Assembly: GCA_003963075.1 (NCBI GenBank)
Contig: RXJV01000071.1
Coordinates: 1-58,881, forward strand
Direction of reading: 5' to 3'
From: Burkholderiales bacterium
Lineage (GTDB): Bacteria > Pseudomonadota > Gammaproteobacteria > Burkholderiales > Burkholderiaceae_C
DNA: 58,881 bases
Shown here: piece by piece, positions 23,859-36,317 of the stretch
Numbering within the stretch: position 1 is the stretch's first letter
Layout of the letters: each line of letters begins with the position of its first letter
Notes under the pieces: generated by a model
What the model was told of the DNA's origin: nothing
The model's database searches: none
Seen by the model: the letters and a program-made list of their open reading frames with translations, nothing else
Program-made: the position numbers and the translations under genes

Positions 23859-25821
23859 ATGTCGACCGCCACCCACGCCGCAGCGTCGAGCCGCGAGCAG
23901 CTGCTGCACAACCTCTACGAGGCCGCGGAGCTGGAGCACAACCTGATGTGCACCTACCTCTACGCCGCGTTCAGCCTGAAGCGCGGCGAAGCCGAGGGCC
24001 TGACCGCTGCGGAGGCCGAGGCCACCGAGCGCTGGCGGCGCGAGATCACGGCCGTCGCGGTCGAGGAGATGGGCCATCTCGTCGCGGTATGGAACATCAC
24101 GGCCGCGTTAGGCGGCGCGCCCCGGCTGGGCCGCGGCAACTTCCCGCTCGATCCGGGCTATCTGCCGGCGCGGGTGGTGGTCAAGCTCGCCCCCTTCAAC
24201 GACGCGACGCTGCAGCACTTCATCTACCTGGAGCGCCCCGAGGGCAGTGAAGAGCCCGATGGCGAGGGCTTCGCGGCCGAGCGGCTGTTCACGCGCAGTG
24301 CCAGCGCGCCACGCGTCACGCCGATGGCGAGCGACTACGACACGGTCGGCCATTTCTACGCGACGCTGGGCATCGAGCTGACCGCCTTTGTCGAGGCCCA
24401 TGGCGAGGCCGCCAGCTTCTGCGGCGACCGCGGGCTGCAGCTCGGGCCCGAGGAACTGCAGCTGGGCGGCGCGCGGCGCGTGCTGTGCTCCAAGACGGCC
24501 CTGGCTGCGCTGGACGCCATCGTGCGCCAGGGCGAAGGCGCGCCGAGCGACACCGCCCAGTCGCACTACCAGCGCTTCTCGGCCATCCGGCGAGAGCTGC
24601 AGGCCCTGCGTGCGGCGCGGCCCGGCTTCGAGCCGGCCTGGCCGGCCGCGACCAACCCGGTGCTGCGCCGCCCGCCCCGGCCCGAAGGCCGCGTCTGGCT
24701 CGAAGACCCGGCCGCCGTCGCCACCGTCGACCTCGCCAACGCGAGCTATGGCCTGATGCTGCGCCTGCTGGCCCAGGCCTATCTGCAACCCGGCCCGTCG
24801 CCGGAAAAAAGCCTGACCGTGGACCTGGCCATCGGCCTGATGCGCGCCTTCACGCCGTTGGCCGAGCATGCCGCCCGGCTGCCGGCCGGGCCCAGCCACC
24901 CGGGCTGCCACGCCGGGGTCAGCTTCACCGCCTTGCGTGATGCGGCCGGCTTCCCGCCCGGGGCCGGCGCGCGGCGCTTCACGCGCGAACGCCTGGCCCA
25001 ACTGGCCGATGCAGCCGCCGCGCTGCATGCCGGGCTGGGCACTGACGCCACCGGCCGTGCGGCCCGCCAGCTGCAGTCGCTGCGCGAACGGGCCGAGCGC
25101 GGGCTGGACCTCACGGCCCCGGCGCCGACCCCCAGCGCCACACCCGCCAGCCCACCCGCCAGCCCACCCCCCGCACCGCCGACGACGGTGGTCGACGGCA
25201 TCGAGGTCGTGCAAGGCAGTGCGCTGGAGCTGCGCTTCGAAGCCAAGCGCTGCATCCACGCGCGCTTTTGTGTCACCGGTGCGCCGCGGGTCTTCCTGGC
25301 CAATGTGCAGGGCCCGTGGATCCACCCGGATGCGATGCCCGTCGAGCGGCTCGTCGACATCGCCCACGCCTGCCCCTCGGGGGCGATCCAGTACCGCCGA
25401 AAAGATGACGCGGCCGACGAGGCGCCGCCGCCGGTCAACCTGCTGTCGGTGCGCGAGGCCGGGCCCTATGCACTGCGCGGCGCCCTGACGCTGCGCGGCC
25501 AGCCGATCGGCACGCGGGCCACGCTGTGCCGCTGCGGCGCGAGCAAGAACAAGCCCTTCTGCGACGGCAGCCACCACGACATCCATTTCGCCGCCACCGG
25601 CGAGCCCGAGACCGGTCTGCTGGGCCTGCCGACCGACATGCCGGCCGTGCGCGACGGCAGGGTCGAGATCGAGCCCGAGCCCAACGGGCCGCTGCAGGTG
25701 CGCGGGCCGCTGGAGGTGATCAGCGGCACCGGCCGCATGGTCTGCCGCGTCGGGCAGGCGCGGCTGTGTCGCTGCGGCGGCAGCCAGACCAAGCCGTTCT
25801 GCGACGGCAGCCACGCTCGCA

Positions 25822-25841
<20 letters not shown>
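23859..25841 (+). CDS. Ferritin-like protein fused to a (4Fe-4S) domain and two CDGSH iron-sulfur domains
   Basis: The 660-residue multidomain protein has, at residues 1-360, a ferritin-like domain of the VioB-associated type (PF12902). It carries [18 protein letters not shown] and, about 45 residues later, [20 protein letters not shown], with E and ExxH metal-ligand positions. A Pro/Ala-rich linker follows at about 425-447. Next is a divergent 4Fe-4S mono-cluster domain with C465, C471 and C505 ([23 protein letters not shown]). Two CDGSH domains follow with complete C-x-C-x8-C-x3-H ligands: C557, C559, C568, H572 and C637, C639, C648, H652. All residues needed for the clusters are visible. 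The gene's end overlaps the next gene, a hybrid histidine kinase, by 20 bases. Redox or iron sensing or storage is inferred; the function is unknown. Confidence 0.85.
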
Positions 25842-28653
<2,812 letters not shown>

Positions 28654-28856
28654 GCCGCCTCAGCGCAAACCCGCAGCCGGCGCCGCCCGACCTGGGCCGC
28701 GCTCGCATGGCTTTATTCCGGTTTTGCATGGCCCCACCAATTCCGGTGGTTACCGCGTGATTACATTGGATTCGACAATCGGCCACCCCGGCCGGGTGTG
28801 CTTGGGCCAGCTCTGCAGGCTGCCCCAAACACATCACCATGATCGGAAAACTCGCC

Positions 28857-30743
28857 ATGAACCAACCCGCGATGCTGGGCCTGCATCTGAACCTGCCTGC
28901 CTATGTCAAACACGCCCGGCTGATTGCCTGGGTGGCCGAGATTGCCGCCCTCACCGAGGCCGCCGACGTCTACTGGTGTGACGGCAGCACCGACGAGTAC
29001 CAGCGCCTGTGCGACCAACTGGTCGCGGCCGGTACCTTCAAGAAACTCAACCCGGCGCTGCGCCCCGGCAGCTACCTCGCCAACTCCGACCCGAGCGACG
29101 TCGCCCGGGTCGAGGACCGCACCTTCATCTGCTCGGAGCGCAAGGAAGACGCCGGCGCCACGAACAACTGGATGGCCCCTGCGGAAATGCGCGAGTTGCT
29201 GCAAACCGGTGACCAGGCGCTGTTCAAGGGCTGCATGCGCGGCCGCACGCTGTACGTGGTGCCGTTCAGCATGGGTCCGCTGGGCTCGCCGATCGCCCAC
29301 ATCGGCGTGGAGCTCAGCGACAGCCCGTATGTGGCCGTCAACATGCGCACGATGACGCGCATGGGCCGTGCCGTCATCGAGCTGCTGGGCACCGACGGCG
29401 ACTTCGTGCCCTGCGTGCACACCGTCGGCGCGCCGCTGGAGCCAGGCCAGGCCGATGTGCCCTGGCCCTGCAACCCCACCAAATACATCGTCCATTACCC
29501 CGAGACGCGCGAGATCTGGAGCTATGGCTCGGGCTACGGCGGCAATGCGCTGCTGGGCAAGAAGTGCTTCGCGCTGCGCATCGCGTCCACCATGGGCCGC
29601 GACCAGGGCTGGCTGGCCGAGCACATGCTGATCCTGGGCGTCGAGAGCCCGGCGGGCAAGAAATACCACGTCGCGGCCGCCTTCCCCAGCGCCTGCGGCA
29701 AGACCAATTTCTCGATGCTGGTGCCGCCGGCGGGCTTCGAGGGCTGGAAGATCACGACCATCGGCGACGACATCGCCTGGATCAAGCCGCAGGCCGACGG
29801 CTCGCTGCGTGCGATCAACCCCGAGGCGGGTTACTTCGGTGTCGCGCCGGGCACCAACCACAAGACCAACCCGAACTGCATGGCCAGCCTGGGCCGCGAC
29901 GTGATCTTCACAAACGTGGCGCTGACCGACGACGGCGACGTGTGGTGGGAAGGCATGGAGGCCGACGCGCCGAGCAAGGCGCTGCCAGCCCACCTGATCG
30001 ACTGGCAGGGCAAGGACTGGACGCCCGAGATCGCCAAGGCCACCGGCGCCAAGGCCGCCCATCCGAACGCCCGCTTCACGGTGGCCGCCACCAACAACCC
30101 GGCGCTGGACCCGGCCTGGGACAACCCGGCCGGCGTGAAGATCGACGCCTTCATCTTCGGCGGCCGCCGCTCCACCACCGTGCCGCTGGTGACCGAGGCG
30201 CGCAACTGGACGGAAGGCGTCTACATGGCCGCCACCATGGGCAGCGAGACCACGGCTGCGGCTGCCGGCCAGCAGGGCGTGGTGCGCCGCGACCCGTTCG
30301 CGATGCTGCCCTTCATGGGCTACAACATGGCCGACTACTTCCAGCACTGGCTGGACCTGGGCGCCAAGCTCCGGGCCCAGGGCGCCAAGCTGCCGGCCAT
30401 CTACTGCGTCAACTGGTTCCGCAAGGGCGCCGACGGCAAGTTCGTCTGGCCCGGCTACGGCGAGAACATGCGCGTGCTCAAGTGGATGCTGGACCGCCTC
30501 GACGGCACGGGCAGCGGCGACGAGCACGTGTTCGGCGTGACGCCCAACTACGGCGACCTGAACTGGCAGGGCCTGGACTTCGGCCCGGAGCAGTTCGACG
30601 CCGTGACCCGCATCGACGCCGCCGAGTGGCGGGCCGAGATGAGGCTGCATGCCGAGCTGTTCGCCCAGCTGGGCGACCAGGTGCCGGCCGAACTGCTTCA
30701 GACGAAGGCGGCCATCGAGGCCCGGCTGACCGCGCTCGGCTGA
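28857..30743 (+). CDS. pckG: Phosphoenolpyruvate carboxykinase (GTP)
   Basis: The 628-residue product is GTP-dependent PEPCK, converting oxaloacetate to PEP in gluconeogenesis. Visible motifs are the kinase P-loop with catalytic Cys, [13 protein letters not shown], the metal/substrate-binding segment [10 protein letters not shown], and [16 protein letters not shown] chose ATG 28857 (MNQPAM, after GGAAAACTCGCC) over an in-frame ATG at 28839, because this start matches the usual N-terminus. The 200 bases upstream carry a short inverted repeat, CCACC-AATTCC-GGTGG (28734-28749). The gene stands alone on the plus strand. Confidence 0.95.
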   Translation: MNQPAMLGLHLNLPAYVKHARLIAWVAEIAALTEAADVYWCDGSTDEYQRLCDQLVAAGTFKKLNPALRPGSYLANSDPSDVARVEDRTFICSERKEDAGATNNWMAPAEMRELLQTGDQALFKGCMRGRTLYVVPFSMGPLGSPIAHIGVELSDSPYVAVNMRTMTRMGRAVIELLGTDGDFVPCVHTVGAPLEPGQADVPWPCNPTKYIVHYPETREIWSYGSGYGGNALLGKKCFALRIASTMGRDQGWLAEHMLILGVESPAGKKYHVAAAFPSACGKTNFSMLVPPAGFEGWKITTIGDDIAWIKPQADGSLRAINPEAGYFGVAPGTNHKTNPNCMASLGRDVIFTNVALTDDGDVWWEGMEADAPSKALPAHLIDWQGKDWTPEIAKATGAKAAHPNARFTVAATNNPALDPAWDNPAGVKIDAFIFGGRRSTTVPLVTEARNWTEGVYMAATMGSETTAAAAGQQGVVRRDPFAMLPFMGYNMADYFQHWLDLGAKLRAQGAKLPAIYCVNWFRKGADGKFVWPGYGENMRVLKWMLDRLDGTGSGDEHVFGVTPNYGDLNWQGLDFGPEQFDAVTRIDAAEWRAEMRLHAELFAQLGDQVPAELLQTKAAIEARLTALG

Positions 30744-30830
30744 CACCGCCGGCCGCGGGTTGCGGCCCCCTGAGGCTCGGGGTGGCTGCCGCCCCGAGAT
30801 GTCACCGGCCCGGGCTAAGCTGCGCCCGCC

Positions 30831-31514
30831 ATGCCCGCCCAACCACCCGCCATCAGCCCGGCCGCTTTTGCGCGCTGCCTGCCCTTTGTCGTCTTCATGG
30901 CCCTGCTGGCGCTGCGCGGCTACGTGCCGGCCAGCCTCGGCCTGGACGCCCGCTGGATCTACGGCGGCCAGACGCTGATCGTCGCCGGCCTGCTGGCCTG
31001 GTACTGGCGCGACTACGGCGAGCTCGCGCGCCAGAACCTGCCCGATGCGCGCGAGACCGGCTGGGCCATCGTCGTCGGCATCGTCGTGTTCGCGCTCTGG
31101 GTTCGGCTGGACGCCCCCTGGATGCAGCTCGGCGAAGCGGCCGCCAGTTTCGTGCCGCTGGACGCCGCCGGCCAGCCCATCTGGGCCCTGATCGCCCTGC
31201 GTCTGGCCGGCGCCACCCTGGTCGTGCCGGTCATGGAGGAGCTGTTCTGGCGCAGCTTCCTGATGCGCTGGATCCAGCACCCGGGCTTCGAGCGCGTCGA
31301 CCCGCAGACCGTGGGCCTGAAGGCCGTCGTGCTGTCGACCTTCGTCTTCGTGCTGGCCCACGCCCTGTGGCTGGCGGCCATCGTCGCCGGCCTCGCCTAC
31401 GCGCTGCTGTACCGCCGCACGGCCCGGCTGTGGACGGCCGTCATCGCCCACGCGGTGACGAACGGCCTGCTGGGTGTGTGGGTCATCTGGAGCGGCCGCT
31501 GGGAATTCTGGTGA
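30831..31514 (+). CDS. CAAX prenyl protease-related membrane protein (exosortase-associated type)
   Basis: The 227-residue protein has about six hydrophobic segments and the CPBP/CAAX-protease motif EELFWRSFLMRW (E136, E137 and R141, the EExxxR pattern), with later histidines in LAHALWLAA and VIAHAVTNG. Length and layout resemble the 'CAAX prenyl protease-related' family often found in PEP-CTERM/exosortase loci (TIGR03008). No exosortase gene is in this window, but the TPR lipoprotein PrsT lies 20 kb away. It would be an intramembrane glutamic endopeptidase. The gene follows pckG by 87 bases. Confidence 0.82.
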   Translation: MPAQPPAISPAAFARCLPFVVFMALLALRGYVPASLGLDARWIYGGQTLIVAGLLAWYWRDYGELARQNLPDARETGWAIVVGIVVFALWVRLDAPWMQLGEAAASFVPLDAAGQPIWALIALRLAGATLVVPVMEELFWRSFLMRWIQHPGFERVDPQTVGLKAVVLSTFVFVLAHALWLAAIVAGLAYALLYRRTARLWTAVIAHAVTNGLLGVWVIWSGRWEFW

Positions 31515-31737
31515 TCCGCGCCGCAGGCTCCGTTTGCGGCCGCCCGCTGGATGGGTGAGCGGACACCATCAGATTGAAGGAGGACGCGCCAGGCCTTGCC
31601 GGCCATACTCCGCGCCCGCGCCGCCGGGCTCCCTGCGGCGCTGATCGCTTGGGATGAACCGAAGGGCCTGTCACGTGTTCTCAAGTCTTCTTCCGTCCGT
31701 CGCCCGGCTGGAGCTCTGGCAGCCAAAGTCAACTGCC

Positions 31738-33237
31738 ATGCGCCCGGACCGGCAGGCCGGCGGGCCGGCACCACTGCGCTGCGCCCGCGGCGCGCGGCAC
31801 GCGTCGCCCCCTGGCGGGCGCGGTCCCTGGGTGCTTCAGCTGCGCCGTGCCACGACCTTGTTGGGGCTGTGCCTGTCCGCGACCGCTGCCGTCGCGCAGG
31901 CAGGTGCCACGGAGGTCTTGTGCAGCATGCGCACCGGCGACACGGCGTCGACGCTGCGGGTGGCGCCCGGCAACGACCCGCTCGCGATGGCCAACGCCTT
32001 GGTCGGCCGCTACTTCGACTTCCGCGCGGTCGCGCTGACCGATGGCCAGGACGACGCGGCCGTTGCGACGGTGGTCGTGACCATCGCCGACCGCGACCGC
32101 CCCGGTGCCGCCGTAGTGCTGTCTCAGAGCCGCTGGGCCGGTGGTCAGGCGCTGGAGCCCGGCGCGGCATGGCGGCCGAACTTGTCGGGCTGGCAGCGGG
32201 TCTATTCGCCGCGGGTGGGCCGGGAGCTGGCGTGGGGCTGCGCGCTAGTGCGCCAGGGGGACGCCCCAGAGGGTTGGGACCGCGCCGACGCCACCCTGCA
32301 GGCAGGCCCACCGGTGCGGCGTGTCGACGGCCGCGGCGCCGCGCTGCGAAACCCGGCCTCGGCACGCCTGGCCTGGGTGGGCGACATCATGCTGGCCGAT
32401 GGACCGGGCCGCGTCATCTCGCAGGGCCGCGACCCCTTCGAGCATGTGGCTGCGGCGCTGAAGAACGCCGATCTGCGCGTGGCCAACCTGGAATGCGTGA
32501 TCGCCGCCGGAGGACGGCGGATCGCCAAACCATGGACCTTCCGAGCGCATCCGCATGCGCTGGACGTGCTGCGCCGCCATGTCGATGCGGTGTCGCTGGC
32601 CAACAACCATTCCGGCGACTACGGGCCCCAGGCCTTCGCCGAGATGCTGGAGCGCCTGCAGAAAGCCGGGCTGCCCTATTTCGGGGGCGGCAGCAACCTG
32701 CGCGCGGCGCACCGCCCCGCCATCGTGGAGCGCAACGGGCTGCGCATCGCCTTGCTCGGCTACAACGAAATGTTCCCGCGCGACTTCGAGGCCGGCCCGG
32801 CGCAAGCCGGCGTCGCTTGGGCCGATGAGGAGCAGATCGTCGCCGACATCCGGGCCGCTCGGCGGCAGGCGGACGTCGTCATCCCCTATATGCACTGGGG
32901 GCAGGAGCACAGCGACACCGCCCACGCCCGCCAGCAGGCACTGGCACGCCTGATGATCCGCGCCGGCGCCGACGCGGTGGTCGGAACCCATCCCCATGTG
33001 CGCCAGAACGTCGAGCTGATCGACGGCAAGCCGGTGATCTACAGCCTCGGCAACTTCGTCTTCGACGGCTTCACAGACACCGACAACAACACCGGCTCCA
33101 TCCTGTGGATGACGGTCACCCCCTCGGGCGTGACCGACTGGCATCTGCAAGAGGTCCACATCGACGCCCAGGGCCGACCGCACGCAGCACCGCAGCAGCG
33201 GCAGCACCAGCGCATGGCGGAAGTGGAACGCCAATGA
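31738..33237 (+). CDS. CapA family protein (poly-gamma-glutamate synthesis protein-like)
   Basis: The product of about 499 residues has a hydrophobic signal (LQLRRATTLLGLCLSATAAVAQA) near its start. A C-terminal metallophosphatase-like CapA domain includes LAWVGDIMLADGPGR, VANLECVIAAGG, DAVSLANNHSGDYGPQA, VIPYMHWGQE, VGTHPHVRQNVE and YSLGNFVFDG. CapA proteins belong to capsular poly-glutamate systems in Firmicutes, but many gram-negative members are simply exported hydrolases. The N-terminal half (to about residue 210) is not recognised. The start is uncertain: the frame is open from 31654, ATG 31738 is listed, and GTG 31831 would directly precede the signal peptide. Nothing in the neighbourhood indicates a capsule operon. 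Confidence 0.8.
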   Translation: MRPDRQAGGPAPLRCARGARHASPPGGRGPWVLQLRRATTLLGLCLSATAAVAQAGATEVLCSMRTGDTASTLRVAPGNDPLAMANALVGRYFDFRAVALTDGQDDAAVATVVVTIADRDRPGAAVVLSQSRWAGGQALEPGAAWRPNLSGWQRVYSPRVGRELAWGCALVRQGDAPEGWDRADATLQAGPPVRRVDGRGAALRNPASARLAWVGDIMLADGPGRVISQGRDPFEHVAAALKNADLRVANLECVIAAGGRRIAKPWTFRAHPHALDVLRRHVDAVSLANNHSGDYGPQAFAEMLERLQKAGLPYFGGGSNLRAAHRPAIVERNGLRIALLGYNEMFPRDFEAGPAQAGVAWADEEQIVADIRAARRQADVVIPYMHWGQEHSDTAHARQQALARLMIRAGADAVVGTHPHVRQNVELIDGKPVIYSLGNFVFDGFTDTDNNTGSILWMTVTPSGVTDWHLQEVHIDAQGRPHAAPQQRQHQRMAEVERQ

Positions 33238-33424
33238 TCGCGATGCGGTAACGACGCTTCCTCGCGGCCTGGTGGCCGCGCGCCATGCTGGCGATGCCGT
33301 CTTCGACGATCATCCGAGCGCGCGGCGCTTCAGCGGCCACATCGACACGGTCACCGTGGACTCGATGTTCGCCCGGCTGCCGCGCGTGAACCTGTCCGAT
33401 CCTCCTCAAACGGTCCGCCCATGA
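33236..33424 (+). pseudogene. Possible truncated 3' end of a lost gene
   Basis: A start-less reading frame, shifted from the CapA frame, runs into this gap from about 33134. It reads as protein-like sequence from about 33236 (DRDAVTTLPRGLVAARHAGD, later GHIDTVTVDSMFARLPRVNL). Its stop TGA (33422-33424) overlaps the ATG of the MFS-acyltransferase gene as ATGA, the usual sign of coupled genes. It lacks a start and most of a protein, so it may be the C-terminus left after a deletion. I do not recognise the family; this could also be chance. Confidence 0.3.
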
Positions 33425-35316
33425 GCCACGAGCATCCGAACCAGTTCGCCCTGCTGGGCCAGCGCCGCTTCGCGCCCTTCTTCTGGACGCAGTTCCTCGG
33501 CGCCGCGAACGACAACGTCTTCAAGTTTGCGTTCACGTTGATGGTGACCTACCAGCTGCAGCTGAGCTGGCTCGAGCCCAAGATGGCCGGCCTGGTCATC
33601 GGCGCGCTGTTCATCCTGCCCTATGTGCTGTTCTCGGCCACCAGTGGCCAGCTCGCCGACAAGCACGACAAGGCCCGGCTGATGCAGCTCGTGAAGAGCC
33701 TGGAGATCGTCATCATGGCCGTCGCGGCCTGGGGCTTCTACGCGACCAACGTGCCGGCACTGCTGACCTGCGTCTTCCTGATGGGCCTGCACTCGACGCT
33801 GTTCGGCCCGGTCAAGTACGCCTACCTGCCGCAGCAGCTGAGCGAACGCGAGCTGACCGGCGGCAACGGCATGGTGGAGATGGGCACCTTTGTCGCCATC
33901 CTTCTCGGCCAGCTGCTGGGCGGCGTGCTGGTGGACACGCCGGCGGTGGGCCCGCAGCATGTGGCCATCGCCTGCCTCGTGCTGGCCATGCTCGGCCGCG
34001 CGGCGGCGCAGGCCATCCCCACCAGCCCGTCCACCGACCCCGGCCTGGTGATCAACTGGAACCCCATCACCGAAACCTGGCGCAACCTCAAGCTCGCACA
34101 CGAAGGGCTCGCGGTGTTCCGCTCGCTGCTCGGCATTTCATGGATGTGGTTCTTCGGCGCCGTGTTCCTGAGCAACTTCCCCGCCTTCGCGAAGGAGGTG
34201 CTGCACGGCAACCCTCAGGTGGCCTCGCTGCTGCTGGCGGTGTTCTCGATCGGCATCGGCATCGGCTCGCTGCTGTGCGAGGTGATGTCCAAGCGCCACG
34301 TCGAGATCGGGCTGGTGCCGATCGGCGCCATCGGCATGAGCGTGTTCGCGATCGACCTCTATTTCGCATCCACCGGCCTGCCCGAGGCCGTGCCCTACAC
34401 CGTGAACGCCTTCCTGGCCCTGCCCGCCCACTGGCGCGTGCTGGCCGATCTGACGCTGCTGGCGCTGTTCGCGGGCCTCTACAGCGTGCCGATGTACGCC
34501 CTGATCCAGCTGCGCGCGAAGCCAACGCACCGGGCCCGCATCATCGCGGCCAACAACATCCTGAACGCGCTGTTCATGATCGCCAGCAGCGTCATCGCCG
34601 GTGCCATGCTGAGCGCGGGCCTCAGCATCCCGCAGATCTTCCTCGCGGTGGGCATCGCCAACGCGGTGGTGGCGGCCTACATCTTTCTGATCGTGCCGGA
34701 ATACCTTCTGCGTTTCGTCGCCTTCGTGCTGACCCGGCTGGTCTACCGCTTCCGCATCGTGCATGACGAACGCCTGCCCACGACGGGCCCCGCCGTGCTG
34801 GTGTGCAACCACGTCAGCTTTGTCGACGCGGTGCTGCTGATGGCCGCCAGCCCGCGGCCGATCCGCTTCCTGATGGACCACCAGATCTTCAAGACGCCGG
34901 TGCTGGGCTGGCTGTTCAAGCTCGCCAAGGCCATCCCGATCGCGACACAGAAAACCAACCCCGCCACCTACGAAGCCGCCTTCGCCGCTGCCCGCGCGGT
35001 GCTGGACGACGGCGAGATGGTCTGCATCTTCCCCGAGGGCGGCCTGACGCGCGACGGCACGCTGCAGCCCTTCAAGGGCGGCGTGATGAAGCTGCTCGAA
35101 GGCCGGCCCGAGGTGCCCGTGATACCGATGGCGCTGGGCAACCTGTGGGGCAGCTTCTTCTCGCGGGTCGAAGGCGGCAAGGCCATGACCAAACCGCTGC
35201 GGCGCGGGGTGTGGAGCCCGGTGAGCCTGACGGTCGGGCCGCCTGCCGTCGCCGCGGGCGTGTCGCCCGAAGGGCTGCAGCTCAGCGTCCAAGGCCTGCT
35301 GGCGGGCGCCCACTGA
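33421..35316 (+). CDS. MFS transporter fused to a lysophospholipid acyltransferase (LplT/Aas-like)
   Basis: The 631-residue protein has a 12-helix MFS domain in the first 430 residues or so (begins QRRFAPFFWTQFLGAANDNVFK). A C-terminal PlsC-type acyltransferase follows with N-H-x4-D in NHVSFVD (H464, D469) and FPEGGLTRDG. In E. coli LplT flips lysophosphatidylethanolamine inward and Aas re-acylates it; this protein joins transport and acylation in one chain. The acyl-ACP synthetase part of Aas is missing, so acyl donor use is unclear. The start ATG overlaps the stop of the remnant frame before it. It acts at the inner membrane. Confidence 0.88.
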   Translation: MSHEHPNQFALLGQRRFAPFFWTQFLGAANDNVFKFAFTLMVTYQLQLSWLEPKMAGLVIGALFILPYVLFSATSGQLADKHDKARLMQLVKSLEIVIMAVAAWGFYATNVPALLTCVFLMGLHSTLFGPVKYAYLPQQLSERELTGGNGMVEMGTFVAILLGQLLGGVLVDTPAVGPQHVAIACLVLAMLGRAAAQAIPTSPSTDPGLVINWNPITETWRNLKLAHEGLAVFRSLLGISWMWFFGAVFLSNFPAFAKEVLHGNPQVASLLLAVFSIGIGIGSLLCEVMSKRHVEIGLVPIGAIGMSVFAIDLYFASTGLPEAVPYTVNAFLALPAHWRVLADLTLLALFAGLYSVPMYALIQLRAKPTHRARIIAANNILNALFMIASSVIAGAMLSAGLSIPQIFLAVGIANAVVAAYIFLIVPEYLLRFVAFVLTRLVYRFRIVHDERLPTTGPAVLVCNHVSFVDAVLLMAASPRPIRFLMDHQIFKTPVLGWLFKLAKAIPIATQKTNPATYEAAFAAARAVLDDGEMVCIFPEGGLTRDGTLQPFKGGVMKLLEGRPEVPVIPMALGNLWGSFFSRVEGGKAMTKPLRRGVWSPVSLTVGPPAVAAGVSPEGLQLSVQGLLAGAH

Positions 35317-35477
35317 ACCAGGCCGCGGCCGGTGCACGCCCGGCTTCGTGAGGCGCAGTTCACGAATACCGGCTGGATCGCGCCTGGCTTGCGGTGCCGC
35401 GACATCCGCCTGCACTGGCAAACACCGGGCAGGCGCACAAAATCAGGGCCGGCACTCCAGCCTGCCTCGGAGACACG

Positions 35478-36308
35478 ATGAAGCCCTTGCTCTGCCTGTT
35501 GCTCGCCGCCGCTGTCGCGCTGCCGGCCGCCGCCCAGACGGAATACCACTTCTCGCCGGTCAACCAGGCGAACATCGCGACGGCCGCCTCGTACTGGAAC
35601 CCCATCGTCGCCTACGTGTCGGAAAAGAGCGGCGTCAGGCTGCTGCTCAAGCTCGGCCGCACCTCGGCCGACACGACCTCCTTTGTGCTGGCTCAGGAGG
35701 TGGACTTCGCCTTCACCAACCACCTGTTCAGCCCGGAGCGCGAGCAGCTCGGCTGGAAGGTCTTCGGCCGGCGCAACACGCCGGCCTTGCACGGCCAGAT
35801 CGTCGTCGCGGCCGATTCGTCCCTCACCGACCTCGCCCAGCTCGAGGGCAAGGAGATCGGCTTCCCCGGCCCCGAGGCGTTTCTGGCCTACAAGACCACC
35901 TATGCCCAGCTGCTGCAGCGCCGGCTGCGTGTGCGCGCGGTCTTCGGCGGCAATATGGACGGCGCCTTCGCCCAGCTGTTCAGCGGCAAGGTCGCGGCGG
36001 TGGGGGCCAATTCGCAGCTGGTCGAGGGCTATGCCAAGCGCGAGGGCAAGCAGTTCCGGGTGCTGTGGAGCTCCGAGCCCTACCATGACCTGGCGCTGAT
36101 GGTCTCGCCCAAGGTGCCGCCACGCGACGCCCAGGCCGTGGCCAAGGCCTTCGCCGGCATGGCCACCGACCCGCGCGGGCGCGAGATCCTGGCCAGTACC
36201 AGCAAGCTCATCGGGCTGCCGCCGGACACCGCCTTCATCGCATCGGACGGCAGCGAGTACGCCGCCTACCGGCGCTTCTACCAAAGCGCTCCGGTCGAAT
36301 TGCGCTGA
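35478..36308 (+). CDS. PhnD-like phosphate/phosphonate-type substrate-binding protein
   Basis: The 276-residue periplasmic protein starts at ATG 35478, after GGAG, with signal peptide MKPLLCLLLAAAVALPAAAQ. It has the PhnD family pattern: FSPVNQANIATAASYWNPIVAYVSEKSG, EVDFAFTNHLFSPER, GKEIGFPGPEAFLAYKTTY and GNMDGAFAQLFSGKVAAVG. Such proteins bind phosphonates, phosphite or other oxyanions. No ABC permease or ATPase follows. Instead a histidine kinase gene starts ten bases later, so it is likely a sensor subunit rather than a transporter component. The ligand is unknown. Confidence 0.85.
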   Translation: MKPLLCLLLAAAVALPAAAQTEYHFSPVNQANIATAASYWNPIVAYVSEKSGVRLLLKLGRTSADTTSFVLAQEVDFAFTNHLFSPEREQLGWKVFGRRNTPALHGQIVVAADSSLTDLAQLEGKEIGFPGPEAFLAYKTTYAQLLQRRLRVRAVFGGNMDGAFAQLFSGKVAAVGANSQLVEGYAKREGKQFRVLWSSEPYHDLALMVSPKVPPRDAQAVAKAFAGMATDPRGREILASTSKLIGLPPDTAFIASDGSEYAAYRRFYQSAPVELR

Positions 36309-36317
36309 GCCCACCGC

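Noticed and set aside
28734-28749. Inverted repeat CCACC-AATTCC-GGTGG before pckG
   Set aside because: The short stem could be an operator, but no matching regulator site or second copy was seen, so it is only mentioned with pckG.
28761-31451. 896-codon minus-strand frame
   Set aside because: It is antisense to pckG and the CAAX-protease gene, with no domain signature; it reflects GC-rich codon structure of pckG.
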